From Acidobacteriota bacterium (lineage in GTDB: Bacteria > Acidobacteriota > Vicinamibacteria > Marinacidobacterales > SMYC01), in the NCBI GenBank assembly GCA_004356105.1, contig SMYC01000109.1, positions 1 to 50,521 on the forward strand: DNA of 50,521 nucleotides, written 5' to 3'. Below, piece after piece: positions 8,650-17,281 of this stretch. A program made the translations under genes and the position numbers. Position 1 is the first letter of the stretch. Every line of letters begins with the position of its first letter. The notes under the pieces were generated by a model, which saw only the letters and a program-made list of their open reading frames with translations, did not search any database and was not told where the DNA came from.

Positions 8650-9900
8650 ATGTATCATCTTTATAGCGTCCTTTTCTCGGGGCTCCTCGTGTTTGGCTTC
8701 CCGTATCTGCTCTATCGGAGCCTTCGCGAGAAAGGCTACGCACGAAGTCTCCGCGAGCGCTTTGGACTCACAGAGCTCGTGGCCCCGAATGCGCCTTCGA
8801 TCTGGGTCCACGCGGTCTCGGTTGGCGAGGTGCTGGCGGTCGCGACCCTGCTGCCGTCGCTAAAAAAAGCCTTTCCCGACACACCCGTCGTCGTCTCGGT
8901 CATCACGGTCACCGGGCGGCAAGTCGCCGCCGACAAGCTCGCGGGGGTGGACGCCGTTTTCTACTGCCCGTTCGACTTCGCGTTTCTCGTGCGCCGTGTC
9001 GTCGCCCGGATGCGCCCGCTTGCCCTCGTCGTCATGGAGACCGAGCTATGGCCGCACTTGCTCCGCGAGTGCCACCGCGCGGGGGCGGTCACGATGATCG
9101 CGAATGGCCGCATCTCCGACGGGTCCTTCCCACGCTACGAGGCCATCGCCGGCGTCATGAAGCACTATCTCGAGCAGGTGGACATGTTCTGCATGCAGGA
9201 CGAGCTCTATGCCGAACGCATCGCAATACTCGGCGCCCCTGCCAGCAAGATCAAACGGACGGGAAGCTTGAAGTTCGACGCGCTACCCCAAGCGTCGTCG
9301 CACGACGGTCGCGTTCTTCCCGATGGGAGGCGGATTCTCGTGGGAGGGAGCACGCTCGCCGGTGAGGAGGAGGCGCTCCTGTCTATTTTCGAATCCCTCC
9401 GAAAGGACTATCCCGATCTCTTCCTTGTGATCGCGCCGCGTCATGCTCCGCGTTTCGACGACGTTTACGAGCTCGCTCGTGGCCGTGATCTGCGTATCGC
9501 TCGCCGCTCAACGCCGGACGCCATGCCGGCCGATACCGACGTGCTGATTCTCGATACACTCGGAGAGCTCGCGTCACTCTACCGAGAAGCTGACTATGTT
9601 TTTGTCGGGGGGAGTCTCGCCAACGAGGGCGGTCATAACATCATCGAGCCCGCATCCGAGGGCAAGCCAGTCTTGTTCGGACCACATATGCAAAACTTCG
9701 CCGACATCGCGCGCTCGTTTCTAGAAGCGGAAGCCGTTCTCCAGGTCGAAGATGCCGCAGCGCTCGAGGCCGCGTTGCGAGACTTGATCGAAAGCCCGGA
9801 TAGAGCGCGCATCCTCGGTGAGCGCGCGCGGCGTGTCGTCGAAGAGCAACGCGGCGCTTCCGAGCGCACGGTCAACGTTTTGAAAGAGCTCTTTGCATGA
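8650..9900 (+). CDS. waaA: 3-deoxy-D-manno-octulosonic acid (Kdo) transferase
   Basis: WaaA/KdtA adds Kdo from CMP-Kdo to the lipid A precursor at the inner membrane. The 416-residue protein has an N-terminal membrane anchor (SVLFSGLLVFGFPYLLYRSL), then the catalytic region WVHAVSVGEVLA containing the conserved glutamate, ETELWP, NGRISDGSFPRY, and the C-terminal GT-B sugar-nucleotide site ending in GGHNIIEPASEGKPVLFGPH. I start at ATG 8650; the TTG immediately before it adds one residue and is unlikely. First gene of a seven-gene operon, its stop overlapping lpxK by four bases (ATGA). Confidence 0.95.
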   Translation: MYHLYSVLFSGLLVFGFPYLLYRSLREKGYARSLRERFGLTELVAPNAPSIWVHAVSVGEVLAVATLLPSLKKAFPDTPVVVSVITVTGRQVAADKLAGVDAVFYCPFDFAFLVRRVVARMRPLALVVMETELWPHLLRECHRAGAVTMIANGRISDGSFPRYEAIAGVMKHYLEQVDMFCMQDELYAERIAILGAPASKIKRTGSLKFDALPQASSHDGRVLPDGRRILVGGSTLAGEEEALLSIFESLRKDYPDLFLVIAPRHAPRFDDVYELARGRDLRIARRSTPDAMPADTDVLILDTLGELASLYREADYVFVGGSLANEGGHNIIEPASEGKPVLFGPHMQNFADIARSFLEAEAVLQVEDAAALEAALRDLIESPDRARILGERARRVVEEQRGASERTVNVLKELFA

Positions 9901-10901
9901 AAGCCTTAGCACCGCTCTCTTGGATTTATCGCGCGGCGGTGTCTGTCCGTAACCGCTATTATGATCGCGTCGAGCCAAAGAAGCTCGGTGTTCCTGTCGT
10001 GAGCGTTGGCAACCTCACGGTGGGCGGGAGTGGCAAGACGCCGTTCGTGGAAGTGGTCTCACGCCACTTCCTGTCGCGAAAGATTCCCGTTGCCGTGCTT
10101 TCTCGAGGCTATGGACGGGAGGGGAGTGCGCCTTTCGTTCTGGTCTCGGATGGACAAAAGGTGCTCGCCAGCGCGCGGGATGGCGGCGACGAGCCGGTCG
10201 AGCTCGCGCGCAAGGTCGAGGGTCTCGTGGTGGCGGTCGGTGCTGACCGCTACCAAGCGGGACGTACTTTGCTCGAGAGACTTGGGCCACATGTTCTCGT
10301 GCTCGATGACGGGTTCCAACACCGGCGGCTGTACCGCGATCTGGATATCGTGTGTTTCGATTGCGGTGACCCGAAACTGCGTCTATTACCCGCGGGTCGT
10401 TTGCGCGAGCCTGTGGCGAGCTTGTCGCGAGCAGATGCGATCGTGCTCACCGGTTACCGTGAGGGCTGCCGCCCTCCCGCACGCTTCGACAAGCCGGTTT
10501 TGCGCTCTATCACTCGGGTGGTCGGGTTTTCCCGGCTCGACGGCGAGGAGCGGCTGAGCGCCGATGCTTTTCGCGGCAAACCGGTGGCGCTGGCGGTTGG
10601 CATCGCGAGGCCAGAGAGAGCTCGAGAGAGTCTCGACGCCGACGTCGTTTTGTTCGAGACCCGTCGAGACCACCATCGGTGGAACGCGTCGGAGCTCGAA
10701 ACGATCGCGGCGGGTGCGAGCGACCATGGCGCCCAGGCGCTTTTGGTGACGGGAAAAGACGCCGTGAAGCTAGAAGGAGGCACGGCCTTAGCACTCCCGA
10801 TCTATCGCATCGACATCGAGAGTGAAATCTTGGACGCCTCCGCGCTGGGTGCCCTGTTGGACGGTGTGCCCTCGTTGACCACGCTGGCGGTGCTGGGTTG
10901 A
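9897..10901 (+). CDS. lpxK: Tetraacyldisaccharide 4'-kinase
   Basis: LpxK phosphorylates the 4' position of the lipid A disaccharide on the inner face of the cytoplasmic membrane. The 334-residue protein shows the N-terminal hydrophobic helix (PLSWIYRAAVSVRNRYYD), the P-loop VGNLTVGGSGKTP, SRGYGR, GDEP, and LDDGFQHRRLYRDLDIV, all diagnostic. The ATG overlaps the waaA stop (ATGA). The LpxL gene follows after 40 bases. Confidence 0.95.
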   Translation: MKALAPLSWIYRAAVSVRNRYYDRVEPKKLGVPVVSVGNLTVGGSGKTPFVEVVSRHFLSRKIPVAVLSRGYGREGSAPFVLVSDGQKVLASARDGGDEPVELARKVEGLVVAVGADRYQAGRTLLERLGPHVLVLDDGFQHRRLYRDLDIVCFDCGDPKLRLLPAGRLREPVASLSRADAIVLTGYREGCRPPARFDKPVLRSITRVVGFSRLDGEERLSADAFRGKPVALAVGIARPERARESLDADVVLFETRRDHHRWNASELETIAAGASDHGAQALLVTGKDAVKLEGGTALALPIYRIDIESEILDASALGALLDGVPSLTTLAVLG

Positions 10902-10941
10902 GGACGGCGTTTCGAGGTAAAATGCGTGGTTTGGTTTTCGT

Positions 10942-11904
10942 ATGAAGCACCGTTTCGAGTACTTACTGGCCCGCGCGCTCTGTGTGGTGATGCGTTTCCT
11001 GCCGCGCCGGGCGAAGCTTGCGTGTGGAAGCGCGGCGGGGGGTCTTGTCTTCATGCTCGATGGGAGGCACCGCAAATCGACGATCAGCCATGTCGATTTA
11101 GCCTTCGGAAGCGAGAAAAGCGACCGCGAGAAGTGGGAAATCGCCCGCGGCGCCTACCGGCATTTCGGATCGATGCTCTTCGAGCTCATCTCGCTTGGCC
11201 AACCGAGTCCTGCGCAAATGGAGCGGCTCGTCGAGCTCGAAGGCGTCGAGAGGTTCGAGCGCGCCCGGGCGCCAGGCAAAGGCGTCATCCTTGCGACCGG
11301 CCATTTCGGGAATTGGGAGCTGCATGGTATCGCGCATGGTTTCAAGCTCGGCAGGCTCAACGTTTTGGCGCGTATCCAGAGCAATCGGTTTCTCAACCAA
11401 TGGCTCGAGAACGTGCGCGGGATATCGGGGAATACGGTTGTCTACAAGGAGGGAGCGCTCAGCGAATTGCGGCGGCTTCTGAGACGCGGTGAGACGATAG
11501 CGCTCGTCATCGATCAAAACGTGCGTCTCGAAGATGCGGTCTTCATTGATTTCTTCGGTCAGAAAGCCGCGACTACTCCGGTGCCAGCCTGGTTCGCGTT
11601 GAAGACAGGTGCCGCGCTCGTACCAGCTTTTTGCTACCCGCTTCCCGATGGCCGCTATCGCGCTGTATACGAAGAGCCGATCGACTGTGAGCCTTATCGG
11701 CAAATGGATCGAGATAGGGCGATTCTGAAGATCACACAAGAGCTCGCGTGCGTGCAGGAGACTTATATTCGCGCGCATCCCGAATGTTGGATGTGGATGC
11801 ACGACCGCTTTCGAACGCGGCCTCCCGAGGAAGCGAGGGCTCTAGATGCGCCCCATGCCTCAGATACGGTGGCGGACGATACCGTGGCGGCCGAGCTGCC
11901 ATGA
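10942..11904 (+). CDS. lpxL: Lipid A late acyltransferase (LpxL/HtrB family)
   Basis: This 320-residue membrane-associated enzyme adds a secondary acyl chain to Kdo-lipid A. The catalytic HX4E motif sits in ATGHFGNWELHG, followed by family features such as QSNRFLNQWLE, LVIDQN and the C-terminal ECWMWMHDRFRTRP. The N-terminus has a hydrophobic helix. The C-terminal ~25 residues, after RTRPPEEAR, are extra and acidic. Whether the acyl donor is laurate, myristate or another chain cannot be read from sequence. It overlaps waaF by four bases (ATGA at 11901-11904). Confidence 0.92.
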   Translation: MKHRFEYLLARALCVVMRFLPRRAKLACGSAAGGLVFMLDGRHRKSTISHVDLAFGSEKSDREKWEIARGAYRHFGSMLFELISLGQPSPAQMERLVELEGVERFERARAPGKGVILATGHFGNWELHGIAHGFKLGRLNVLARIQSNRFLNQWLENVRGISGNTVVYKEGALSELRRLLRRGETIALVIDQNVRLEDAVFIDFFGQKAATTPVPAWFALKTGAALVPAFCYPLPDGRYRAVYEEPIDCEPYRQMDRDRAILKITQELACVQETYIRAHPECWMWMHDRFRTRPPEEARALDAPHASDTVADDTVAAELP

Positions 11905-12923
11905 CAGATTCGATACTCATTTTTGCGCCGAGCTGGATTGGCGATTCCGTCATGTCTCTCGGCGCGATGCGCGCCGTGCGCAAAACTCATTCAAATGCGC
12001 GGATCGTGGCGCTCACCCGTCCTTGGGTGCAAGAGCTCTATGCGGGCTGCGACGTCTTCGATGACACCATCCTCTATGATCCGCACGGAGCCGATCGCGG
12101 AATTTCCGGCTTTCTCCGTGCCGCGCGCCGCGTACGCCTTGAGGACTTTGACCTCTCTATCTTGTTTCCGAACGCGTTCCGCGCGGCTTTCTTGATCCAT
12201 ACGGCAGGTATTCCCGAGCGCTGGGGCTATGCGACCGAGAAGCGAGGCGTGTTTCTGACCAAACGCGTGCCGCCCGCGCCGCGCCCGTTCGGGCGCCATC
12301 AAGCTCATTTCTATCTCGACTTAATCGGTGGTCTCGGGCTCGATCTTGTCGAGCCCGACTTGAGCCTCCAAGCGACGGAGCCGATGCGTCGCGCCGGCCG
12401 CACACTTCTCGAACGAGAAGGCTACAAAGGCGGGCCGCTCGTTGGCGTACATCCCGGGGCCACGAATAGCCGCGCGAAGTTGTGGCAGACTTCGCGCTAC
12501 GCGGAAGTGGCGTTGAAGCTCGCCGAGACGCTAGACGGCCAAGTCGTCATTCTCGGCGGTATCACGGAGGGCGTTTTGGCGGAAGAAGTTCGAGCCGGGC
12601 TTCCGAAGGAACGGGTTCTGATGCTGCAAGGTAAGACGTCCCTCGGCGAGCTCATGGGCGTCCTTTCGGAGCTCGCGGTTTTTCTCACGAATGATTCCGG
12701 TCCGATGCACTTGGCGGCGGCCCTTGCTGTGCCTACGGTTGCCGTCTTCGGCCCGACCGATTTCCGCGAGACAGGACCGTACAGCTCCGTCGCGCGCGTC
12801 GTGCGCGAGCCGGTCGATTGCAGCCCGTGCCTCTACCGAGACTGCCCGATCGACCATCGTTGCATGGAGCGTGTGACGCCCGAGCGCGTCTACGATGAAG
12901 CGCTCGCGCTGGTGTCGTCATGA
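11901..12923 (+). CDS. waaF: ADP-heptose--LPS heptosyltransferase II (GT9)
   Basis: A glycosyltransferase family 9 enzyme that adds heptose from ADP-heptose to the LPS inner core. N-terminal SILIFAPSWIGDSVMSL is the family start, and GVHPGATNSRAKLW, FLTNDSGPMHLAAAL and AVFGPTDFRETGPY form the GT-B donor site. The frame is open upstream to 11748, but that part lies inside lpxL; the ATG at 11901 overlaps the lpxL stop and gives the normal 340 residues. The late cysteine pattern CSPCLYRDCPIDHRCM is typical of heptosyltransferase II. Confidence 0.93.
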   Translation: MTDSILIFAPSWIGDSVMSLGAMRAVRKTHSNARIVALTRPWVQELYAGCDVFDDTILYDPHGADRGISGFLRAARRVRLEDFDLSILFPNAFRAAFLIHTAGIPERWGYATEKRGVFLTKRVPPAPRPFGRHQAHFYLDLIGGLGLDLVEPDLSLQATEPMRRAGRTLLEREGYKGGPLVGVHPGATNSRAKLWQTSRYAEVALKLAETLDGQVVILGGITEGVLAEEVRAGLPKERVLMLQGKTSLGELMGVLSELAVFLTNDSGPMHLAAALAVPTVAVFGPTDFRETGPYSSVARVVREPVDCSPCLYRDCPIDHRCMERVTPERVYDEALALVSS

Positions 12924-13480
12924 GCGGGAAGCCGGCCATTTTTCTCGATCGCGACGGAACACTCAACGAGTTGATGGGCTACGTCAATCACCGCGACCGT
13001 TTCCGTCCTTTCCCCTTTGCCGTGGAGACCGTCCGGCTGATCCGGGACGAGGGTTACCTCGCCGTGCTCGTGACCAACCAGTCGGGCGTGGGGCGCGGGT
13101 TCTACCCAGCGGAGCTCGTTGAAGAGATCCATGGCGGGTTTCAAGCGACACTCGAGGAGGCGGGCACGGGGCTCGATGGTATTTATTATTGTCCGCACAA
13201 ACCGGGCGACCATTGCGCCTGCCGCAAACCCGAGCCCGGAATGTTGCTTCAGGCGCAGCGCGAGCTCGATATCGATTTATCGCAATCATGGATGGTTGGG
13301 GACACGATGACCGATATGCAGGCGGGATGGACCGCCGGCGCCCGAGGTGCTCTCGTCAAGACCGGTTTCGGTAGAGGGAGCCTCGAATATGAAGGGGCTC
13401 GTTGGGAGCGCCGGCCGGACCTTGTTGGCGAGAACGTCTATCGCGCGGTCTGTGACATTTTCTGGGGGAGTGTCGAGTGA
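12920..13480 (+). CDS. gmhB: D-glycero-beta-D-manno-heptose-1,7-bisphosphate 7-phosphatase
   Basis: GmhB removes the 7-phosphate during ADP-heptose synthesis. The HAD-superfamily nucleophile motif FLDRDGTLNE is at the N-terminus, followed by VTNQSGVGRG, the zinc-binding YCPHKPGDHCACRKPEPG loop specific to GmhB-type HADs, and the acidic MVGDTMTDMQAG. Length 186 is typical. It overlaps waaF and the next gene by four bases each (ATGA and GTGA), so the heptose genes are tightly coupled. Confidence 0.94.
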   Translation: MSGKPAIFLDRDGTLNELMGYVNHRDRFRPFPFAVETVRLIRDEGYLAVLVTNQSGVGRGFYPAELVEEIHGGFQATLEEAGTGLDGIYYCPHKPGDHCACRKPEPGMLLQAQRELDIDLSQSWMVGDTMTDMQAGWTAGARGALVKTGFGRGSLEYEGARWERRPDLVGENVYRAVCDIFWGSVE

Positions 13481-14478
13481 GAGACCGGCTTCTCGCGCTC
13501 ATCGAGGGCCTTGCCAAAGTCCGGGTCTTGTGCTTCGTGGACCTCGTTGCGGACGAATATATCTACGGACAGATTTCGCGCGTCAGCCGCGAGGCTCCGG
13601 TATTGATTCTCGATTATGACGACACGCGCGTCGTTCCCGGCGGAGGCGGTAACGCGGTCAACAACCTGGCAGCTTTGGGCGGGCGCGCGATCGCTGTCGG
13701 GATCGTCGGAAGAGACGCGGCGGGCCGCGAGCTTTTGGCTTCGCTCCGAAAAGCTAAAGTGAACGTCTCCGCGGTGCGCCGTGACGGCGCTTATCGCACG
13801 CCGATGAAAACGCGCATCCTCGCGGGCGGCGTCCACTCCGCCAAACAGCAAGTGGTGCGCATCGACCGCAAGACCCGTGTGAGACCGACGAAAGACATCG
13901 CTCGGCACCTCGACAGCGCACTAAAGAAATTTCTTCCCAAGGCCGATGTCGTCATGGTCTCGGATTACGACTACGGGCTCATTACGCCGGAATTCGGCAA
14001 CGCGCTTGCCCGCCGCGCGGCGTCGATGCGCAAGCCGGCCGTTCTCGATTCGCGTTACTCTATCCTTTCTTATACGGGCTTCACGTCGGCGACGCCGAAC
14101 GAGCCCGAAGTCGAAGCCGCTCTCGGAGTTCGCATCGGGCACGACGCCGCCACGCTCGAGCGCTCGGGGCGACGTCTCTTGAAGAAGCTCCGGGCCGAGT
14201 CGCTTCTCATGACCCGTGGCAAAGACGGTATGGCGCTCTTCGAGCCGCGCCGCCCGACGCGCCACATCCCGATCTTCGGCACCGACGCGATCGCGGATGT
14301 AACGGGAGCGGGAGACACCGTTATCAGCGCCTACACACTCGCGCTCGGCGCGGGCGCCTCCTTTGCCGAGGCCGCGACGCTGGCCAATTATGCGGGCGGT
14401 ATCGTTGTGATGAAGCGCGGAACGGCCACCGTGTCCCGCCAAGAGCTCGCCGATGCCGTGCGCGCGGGCGAGAGCTGA
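13477..14478 (+). CDS. hldA: D-glycero-beta-D-manno-heptose-7-phosphate kinase (HldA/RfaE1, PfkB family)
   Basis: A PfkB/ribokinase-family kinase of 333 residues: VVPGGGGNAVNNLAALGG near residue 55, the QQVVRID segment, SDYDYG, and the C-terminal DVTGAGDTVISAYTLAL carrying the catalytic aspartate and anion hole. In many proteobacteria this domain is fused to the adenylyltransferase as HldE; here the two are separate genes, with the second ATG 12 bases past this stop. GTG start overlapping the gmhB stop. Confidence 0.92.
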   Translation: MRDRLLALIEGLAKVRVLCFVDLVADEYIYGQISRVSREAPVLILDYDDTRVVPGGGGNAVNNLAALGGRAIAVGIVGRDAAGRELLASLRKAKVNVSAVRRDGAYRTPMKTRILAGGVHSAKQQVVRIDRKTRVRPTKDIARHLDSALKKFLPKADVVMVSDYDYGLITPEFGNALARRAASMRKPAVLDSRYSILSYTGFTSATPNEPEVEAALGVRIGHDAATLERSGRRLLKKLRAESLLMTRGKDGMALFEPRRPTRHIPIFGTDAIADVTGAGDTVISAYTLALGAGASFAEAATLANYAGGIVVMKRGTATVSRQELADAVRAGES

Positions 14479-14489
14479 AGCGCGTCGAG

Positions 14490-14969
14490 ATGGGTCGTGT
14501 CGTGAATTTGGACGAAGCGGCGGCGGCCACCGCCGAGGCGAAAGACGCAAACAAGCGCGTCGTCCTCGCGAACGGTCACTTCGATTTGATACATGTCGGA
14601 CATGTTCGCTACCTGGAAGGCGCGCGCGCCGAGGGTGATTTTCTCGTCGTGGGTGTCAACGCAGATTCCGCCACGCGCCGTCTCAAAGGTGAGGGACGTC
14701 CCATCCTACCGGCGCCCGATCGCGCCGAGCTCGTGGCGGCGCTCGAAGTCGTGGACCTGGTCGTTTTGTTCGAAGAAGACAACGTTGCAACCCTTCTCGA
14801 TCGCCTACGTCCGAACGCACACTGTAAAGGCACAGACTACACCGAAGAGACGGTACCCGAGCGGAGTATCATGACCGATCTCGGAGGCGACACCCGCATC
14901 GTCGGCGACCCAAAAACCCACTCAACCCGAGACCTAATCCAAGTGATCCTGGAACGCTTCTCCCACTGA
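14490..14969 (+). CDS. hldC: D-glycero-beta-D-manno-heptose-1-phosphate adenylyltransferase (HldC/RfaE2)
   Basis: A 159-residue nucleotidyltransferase that forms ADP-heptose. The HxGH signature is in ANGHFDLIHVGHVRYL, followed by RPILPAPDRAELVAAL, KGTDYTEETVPE and HSTRDLIQ, the equivalent of the family's S-T-x-x-I substrate motif. Last gene of the LPS operon; beyond it lies the large inverted repeat at 15009-15310, which may end transcription. Confidence 0.94.
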   Translation: MGRVVNLDEAAAATAEAKDANKRVVLANGHFDLIHVGHVRYLEGARAEGDFLVVGVNADSATRRLKGEGRPILPAPDRAELVAALEVVDLVVLFEEDNVATLLDRLRPNAHCKGTDYTEETVPERSIMTDLGGDTRIVGDPKTHSTRDLIQVILERFSH

Positions 14970-15008
14970 AACCCGCCTCCACGAAGAACCATCGCCCTCG
15001 AAGAGCAC

Positions 15009-15310
15009 AACGCAAAGACGCAATAAAGGAAGGAAAAAAGCGGAAACCTCTCACGCTTTTATTGCTTTTCCTTTGCGCCTTTGCGGCTTTGCGTTACGCT
15101 TTCTTAATATTGATCTTCTTGACTCCACGTTCCAACCACTGCTCGCCTAGCGTTTGAGCTCCAAATCGTGCCGGTCGTAAGTTTGTCACAGATTCTGAAG
15201 ACGACGAAAGATCAAAAATAAGAAAAGCGTAACGCAAAGGCGCAAAGTCGCAAAGAAAAAAAGCAAGAAAAGCGTGAGAGGTTTCTGCTTTTTGTTGGCG
15301 GCTTTGCGTT
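15009..15310. repeat. Large imperfect inverted repeat, TTTGCG-rich arms around a 114-bp core
   Basis: Arm 1 (15009-15105) begins AACGCAAAGACGCA and ends with a TTTGCG-rich tract. Arm 2 (about 15220-15310) is its reverse complement with a few substitutions and small indels; the shared middle includes AAACCTCTCACGCTTTT. Each arm also has AACGCAAAG at one end and CTTTGCGTT near the other, so each can fold alone. The 114-base core is on the minus strand in frame with a short peptide containing FGAQTLGEQWLERGVKKI, which may be the tail of a lost gene. The structure fills the gap between two convergent genes, so it could act as a bidirectional terminator or be a decayed mobile unit. Nothing else was recognised in 14970-15320. 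Confidence 0.8.
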
Positions 15311-15320
15311 AGGGTTTTTC

Positions 15321-16610
15321 TTAGGGGCTGGGGGGGGGGTAGAGGCCTTCGTCGTGGCGTTGTAGGGCTAGGAGTATTAGTTGGGTGGTGGAGCGGAATT
15401 GCTCTAAGTTGTAGCGGACGCCGGTTGAGACGAAGCGGAAGCGGCCCCACTTTACCGGTATTAGGTGGAGGGCGGCGGCTTCGTCGGTGAGGCTGCCGGA
15501 GAAGCTTCCACAAATGCGGCCTTGGTGCATGTGGATCTCGCCGTGGCGCTCGCCGTCGATGTGGAGTACTCCTGTTGCCAGGTTTGCCTCTAGCATTTGC
15601 AGGATGTCGGTGTTCTTGAAGACGCCGAAGTTGCCGCCGAGCTCGCCGGAATGGTTTTGACGGCCGTCTTCCAAGAGCTCTTTGGCGCGGTGGACGAGCT
15701 CTTCCGGTTCGAACGGGCGGCGCAGACAGACGTCGGCGGTGCCGACAGCGGGGTCTAGTCGCGTTTCACCGGAAGCGTCGGCGAGAAGGACGATTGGGGT
15801 GGCGATGAGCGCGGGATCGGCGCGGATTTTGTGGACGAGCTCCAAACCCGAGACGGCTCCATCGAGGGCCATCTCGCAGATAATCAGTTGCGGTGGAGCA
15901 AGGCGCGCGCAGGCGAGCGCCTCTTCCATGCTCGGTGCGGCGACGACGCCAATCCCCGACTTTTCTAAATGGCGCCGCAATACTTGCCGCGCCTCGGTGT
16001 CCGGGGAGACGAGGAGTACGCGGGAGGCGGGCTCGTGCTCGAGCTCCACCTCGAGATCGATCTTGCCATGGGTCTTGCCATTTTGGCCATTTAGCTCGTT
16101 GCCGAGGAGCATGAACCTCAGATCCGGATCGGACTCCGTCGTGAGCGCCGCTTGGACCAAGCTCGGCTTGGTCGCTCTCTCGAGCGCGGCAGCCTCGATT
16201 CCGTTTTGTCGACTGAGCCGGCGCAATAACTTACGAGCGAAAGGGGAGAGGTCGGGAAAGCAGAGGCCTTGCGCGCTTCCGACGGATTCGAGCATGTCGT
16301 CCCTGCGCCAAACGACGTGGCCCCGGGTCTTGAAGAGCCACACCCCGCCACTTTGCAAGTCGACGGTGACGGTGTCGTCTTCCGTGAGGCCTTTTCGTGT
16401 GAAGACGCGAGCCCCGGTCTCCGACAAGTCGGCGACGATCCCGTCGCTGGCGACCGCGTGGCTATCGAATAGGCTGACCCGGACGGGGTCAGCGGGAGCG
16501 AAGCGAGGAAAGCGTCTACACTCCTCAGATATCGGGACGGTTATTGCCACGGCGCTGTCAAAGCCTCGCGAGTCAGATACAGGCGCTAATAAACGAGAAC
16601 AAAGCTCCAC
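15321..16610 (-). CDS. PilZ - degenerate receiver - DUF4388 (PATAN) protein
   Basis: A 429-residue soluble regulator. PilZ (~30-130): the RRFPRF arginine motif and DLSETGAR match the c-di-GMP-binding RxxxR and D/NxSxxG signatures. Receiver-like domain (~195-312): at the phosphoacceptor position Glu246 replaces Asp (IICEMALDG), the Lys position is Arg298 (LRRPF), and the acidic pair is reduced (LLVSPD), so classical phosphorylation is unlikely. PATAN domain (~322-425): NFGVFKNTDILQMLEANLATGVL, GEIHMHQGRICGSFSG, and a C-terminal GRFRF strand. The start is uncertain (GTG at 16610, or GTG near 16550); no strong ribosome site is visible. It probably links c-di-GMP to a PATAN-dependent process. Function is inferred from domains only. 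Confidence 0.85.
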   Translation of the reverse strand: MELCSRLLAPVSDSRGFDSAVAITVPISEECRRFPRFAPADPVRVSLFDSHAVASDGIVADLSETGARVFTRKGLTEDDTVTVDLQSGGVWLFKTRGHVVWRRDDMLESVGSAQGLCFPDLSPFARKLLRRLSRQNGIEAAALERATKPSLVQAALTTESDPDLRFMLLGNELNGQNGKTHGKIDLEVELEHEPASRVLLVSPDTEARQVLRRHLEKSGIGVVAAPSMEEALACARLAPPQLIICEMALDGAVSGLELVHKIRADPALIATPIVLLADASGETRLDPAVGTADVCLRRPFEPEELVHRAKELLEDGRQNHSGELGGNFGVFKNTDILQMLEANLATGVLHIDGERHGEIHMHQGRICGSFSGSLTDEAAALHLIPVKWGRFRFVSTGVRYNLEQFRSTTQLILLALQRHDEGLYPPPSP

Positions 16611-16733
16611 GTTTCATCGAGGCCCAAGAAAGCCTCAATCGACCAGCGGGGAAGCCCTCTTTGTACGCCAATTTGGCGAGAATGTCAAAGCATTCTTTTG
16701 GGGCTTTGGGGCTTGGGGCGTGATCAGGTGTGG

Positions 16734-16914
16734 TCACGTTCCTTCCGAGCCGGAGAGAAGGGCGGCGGCGCCTTTGTCGAAAGGCACGTCTTTGCCGAGA
16801 AGCAACGAGGCCCTGTCGAGCAGCGGCGGCAGCCAGAAGCGGCGCAGTAAATGGCCCATCGGCGTCTCGGGACCGACGCGGGTGAGCAGCTCGTTATCTT
16901 CGGGTTTCAACAAA
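16734..16914 (-). pseudogene. N-terminal shard of a Rieske-type ring-hydroxylating oxygenase
   Basis: On the minus strand a frame starting LLKPEDNELLTRVGPE and continuing TPMGHLLRRFWLP matches the typical N-terminus of phthalate 4,5-dioxygenase-like Rieske oxygenase alpha subunits. It ends at a TGA (16734-16736) after about 60 residues, before the Rieske CxH/CxxH centre, so no functional enzyme can be made. It begins just downstream of the HpaB shard in the same direction and was probably the next gene of the operon. I recognise nothing in 16611-16733. Confidence 0.65.
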
Positions 16915-16928
16915 GTCCACGCTACCCA

Positions 16929-17243
16929 CTACCCGCCGACTTCGATGTCAAGAAACTTCGATACTAGTTCGACACCATCCGAGAGGTCGAAGTTTTTATA
17001 AGCGTTCGCGACCATCATGTTCGGGTCGCCCGAATGTAGCCGCTCGTAGAGCTGCTGGCGACTACCATAAGCATCTCCGGTGAGCTCCCAGGCGAGCTTG
17101 CAGAGCTTATAGCGGTCCTTGGGCGGTATTTTCTTGCCCCGCATGTAGACATCGAGATGTTTTCGGATCTCGGGCGTGTCCCAGTCTTCCGCGTTCGGGA
17201 GGAAGATGAGCGAGCTCGTCCCGATGTGCTCGACGAGCTCCAC
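16929..17243 (-). pseudogene. C-terminal shard of an HpaB/4-hydroxyphenylacetate 3-monooxygenase-type flavoenzyme
   Basis: About 104 residues, including LAWELTGDAYGSRQQLYERL, match the C-terminal helical domain of the HpaB family (two-component flavin hydroxylases and 4-hydroxybutyryl-CoA dehydratase relatives, normally ~480-520 residues). Immediately upstream in frame is a TGA, and only 38 bases separate it from the LigB gene, so the N-terminal ~400 residues are gone. A GTG at 17243 could start a short peptide, but it lacks the flavin and active-site regions. Confidence 0.7.
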
Positions 17244-17281
17244 GAGACTCTGTCACTGAACGAGCACTCTATAGTTTCTCC

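Noticed and set aside
15094-15513. Minus-strand 139-codon frame across the inverted repeat
   Set aside because: Most of it is a translated repeat arm (FLCDFAPLRYAF type) plus an out-of-frame overlap with the PATAN gene end. Only its last ~30 codons look like possible gene remains, noted under the repeat.
15682-17001. Plus-strand 439-codon frame
   Set aside because: Antisense to the PilZ-REC-PATAN gene and to the Rieske shard; Ser/Arg-rich without domains.
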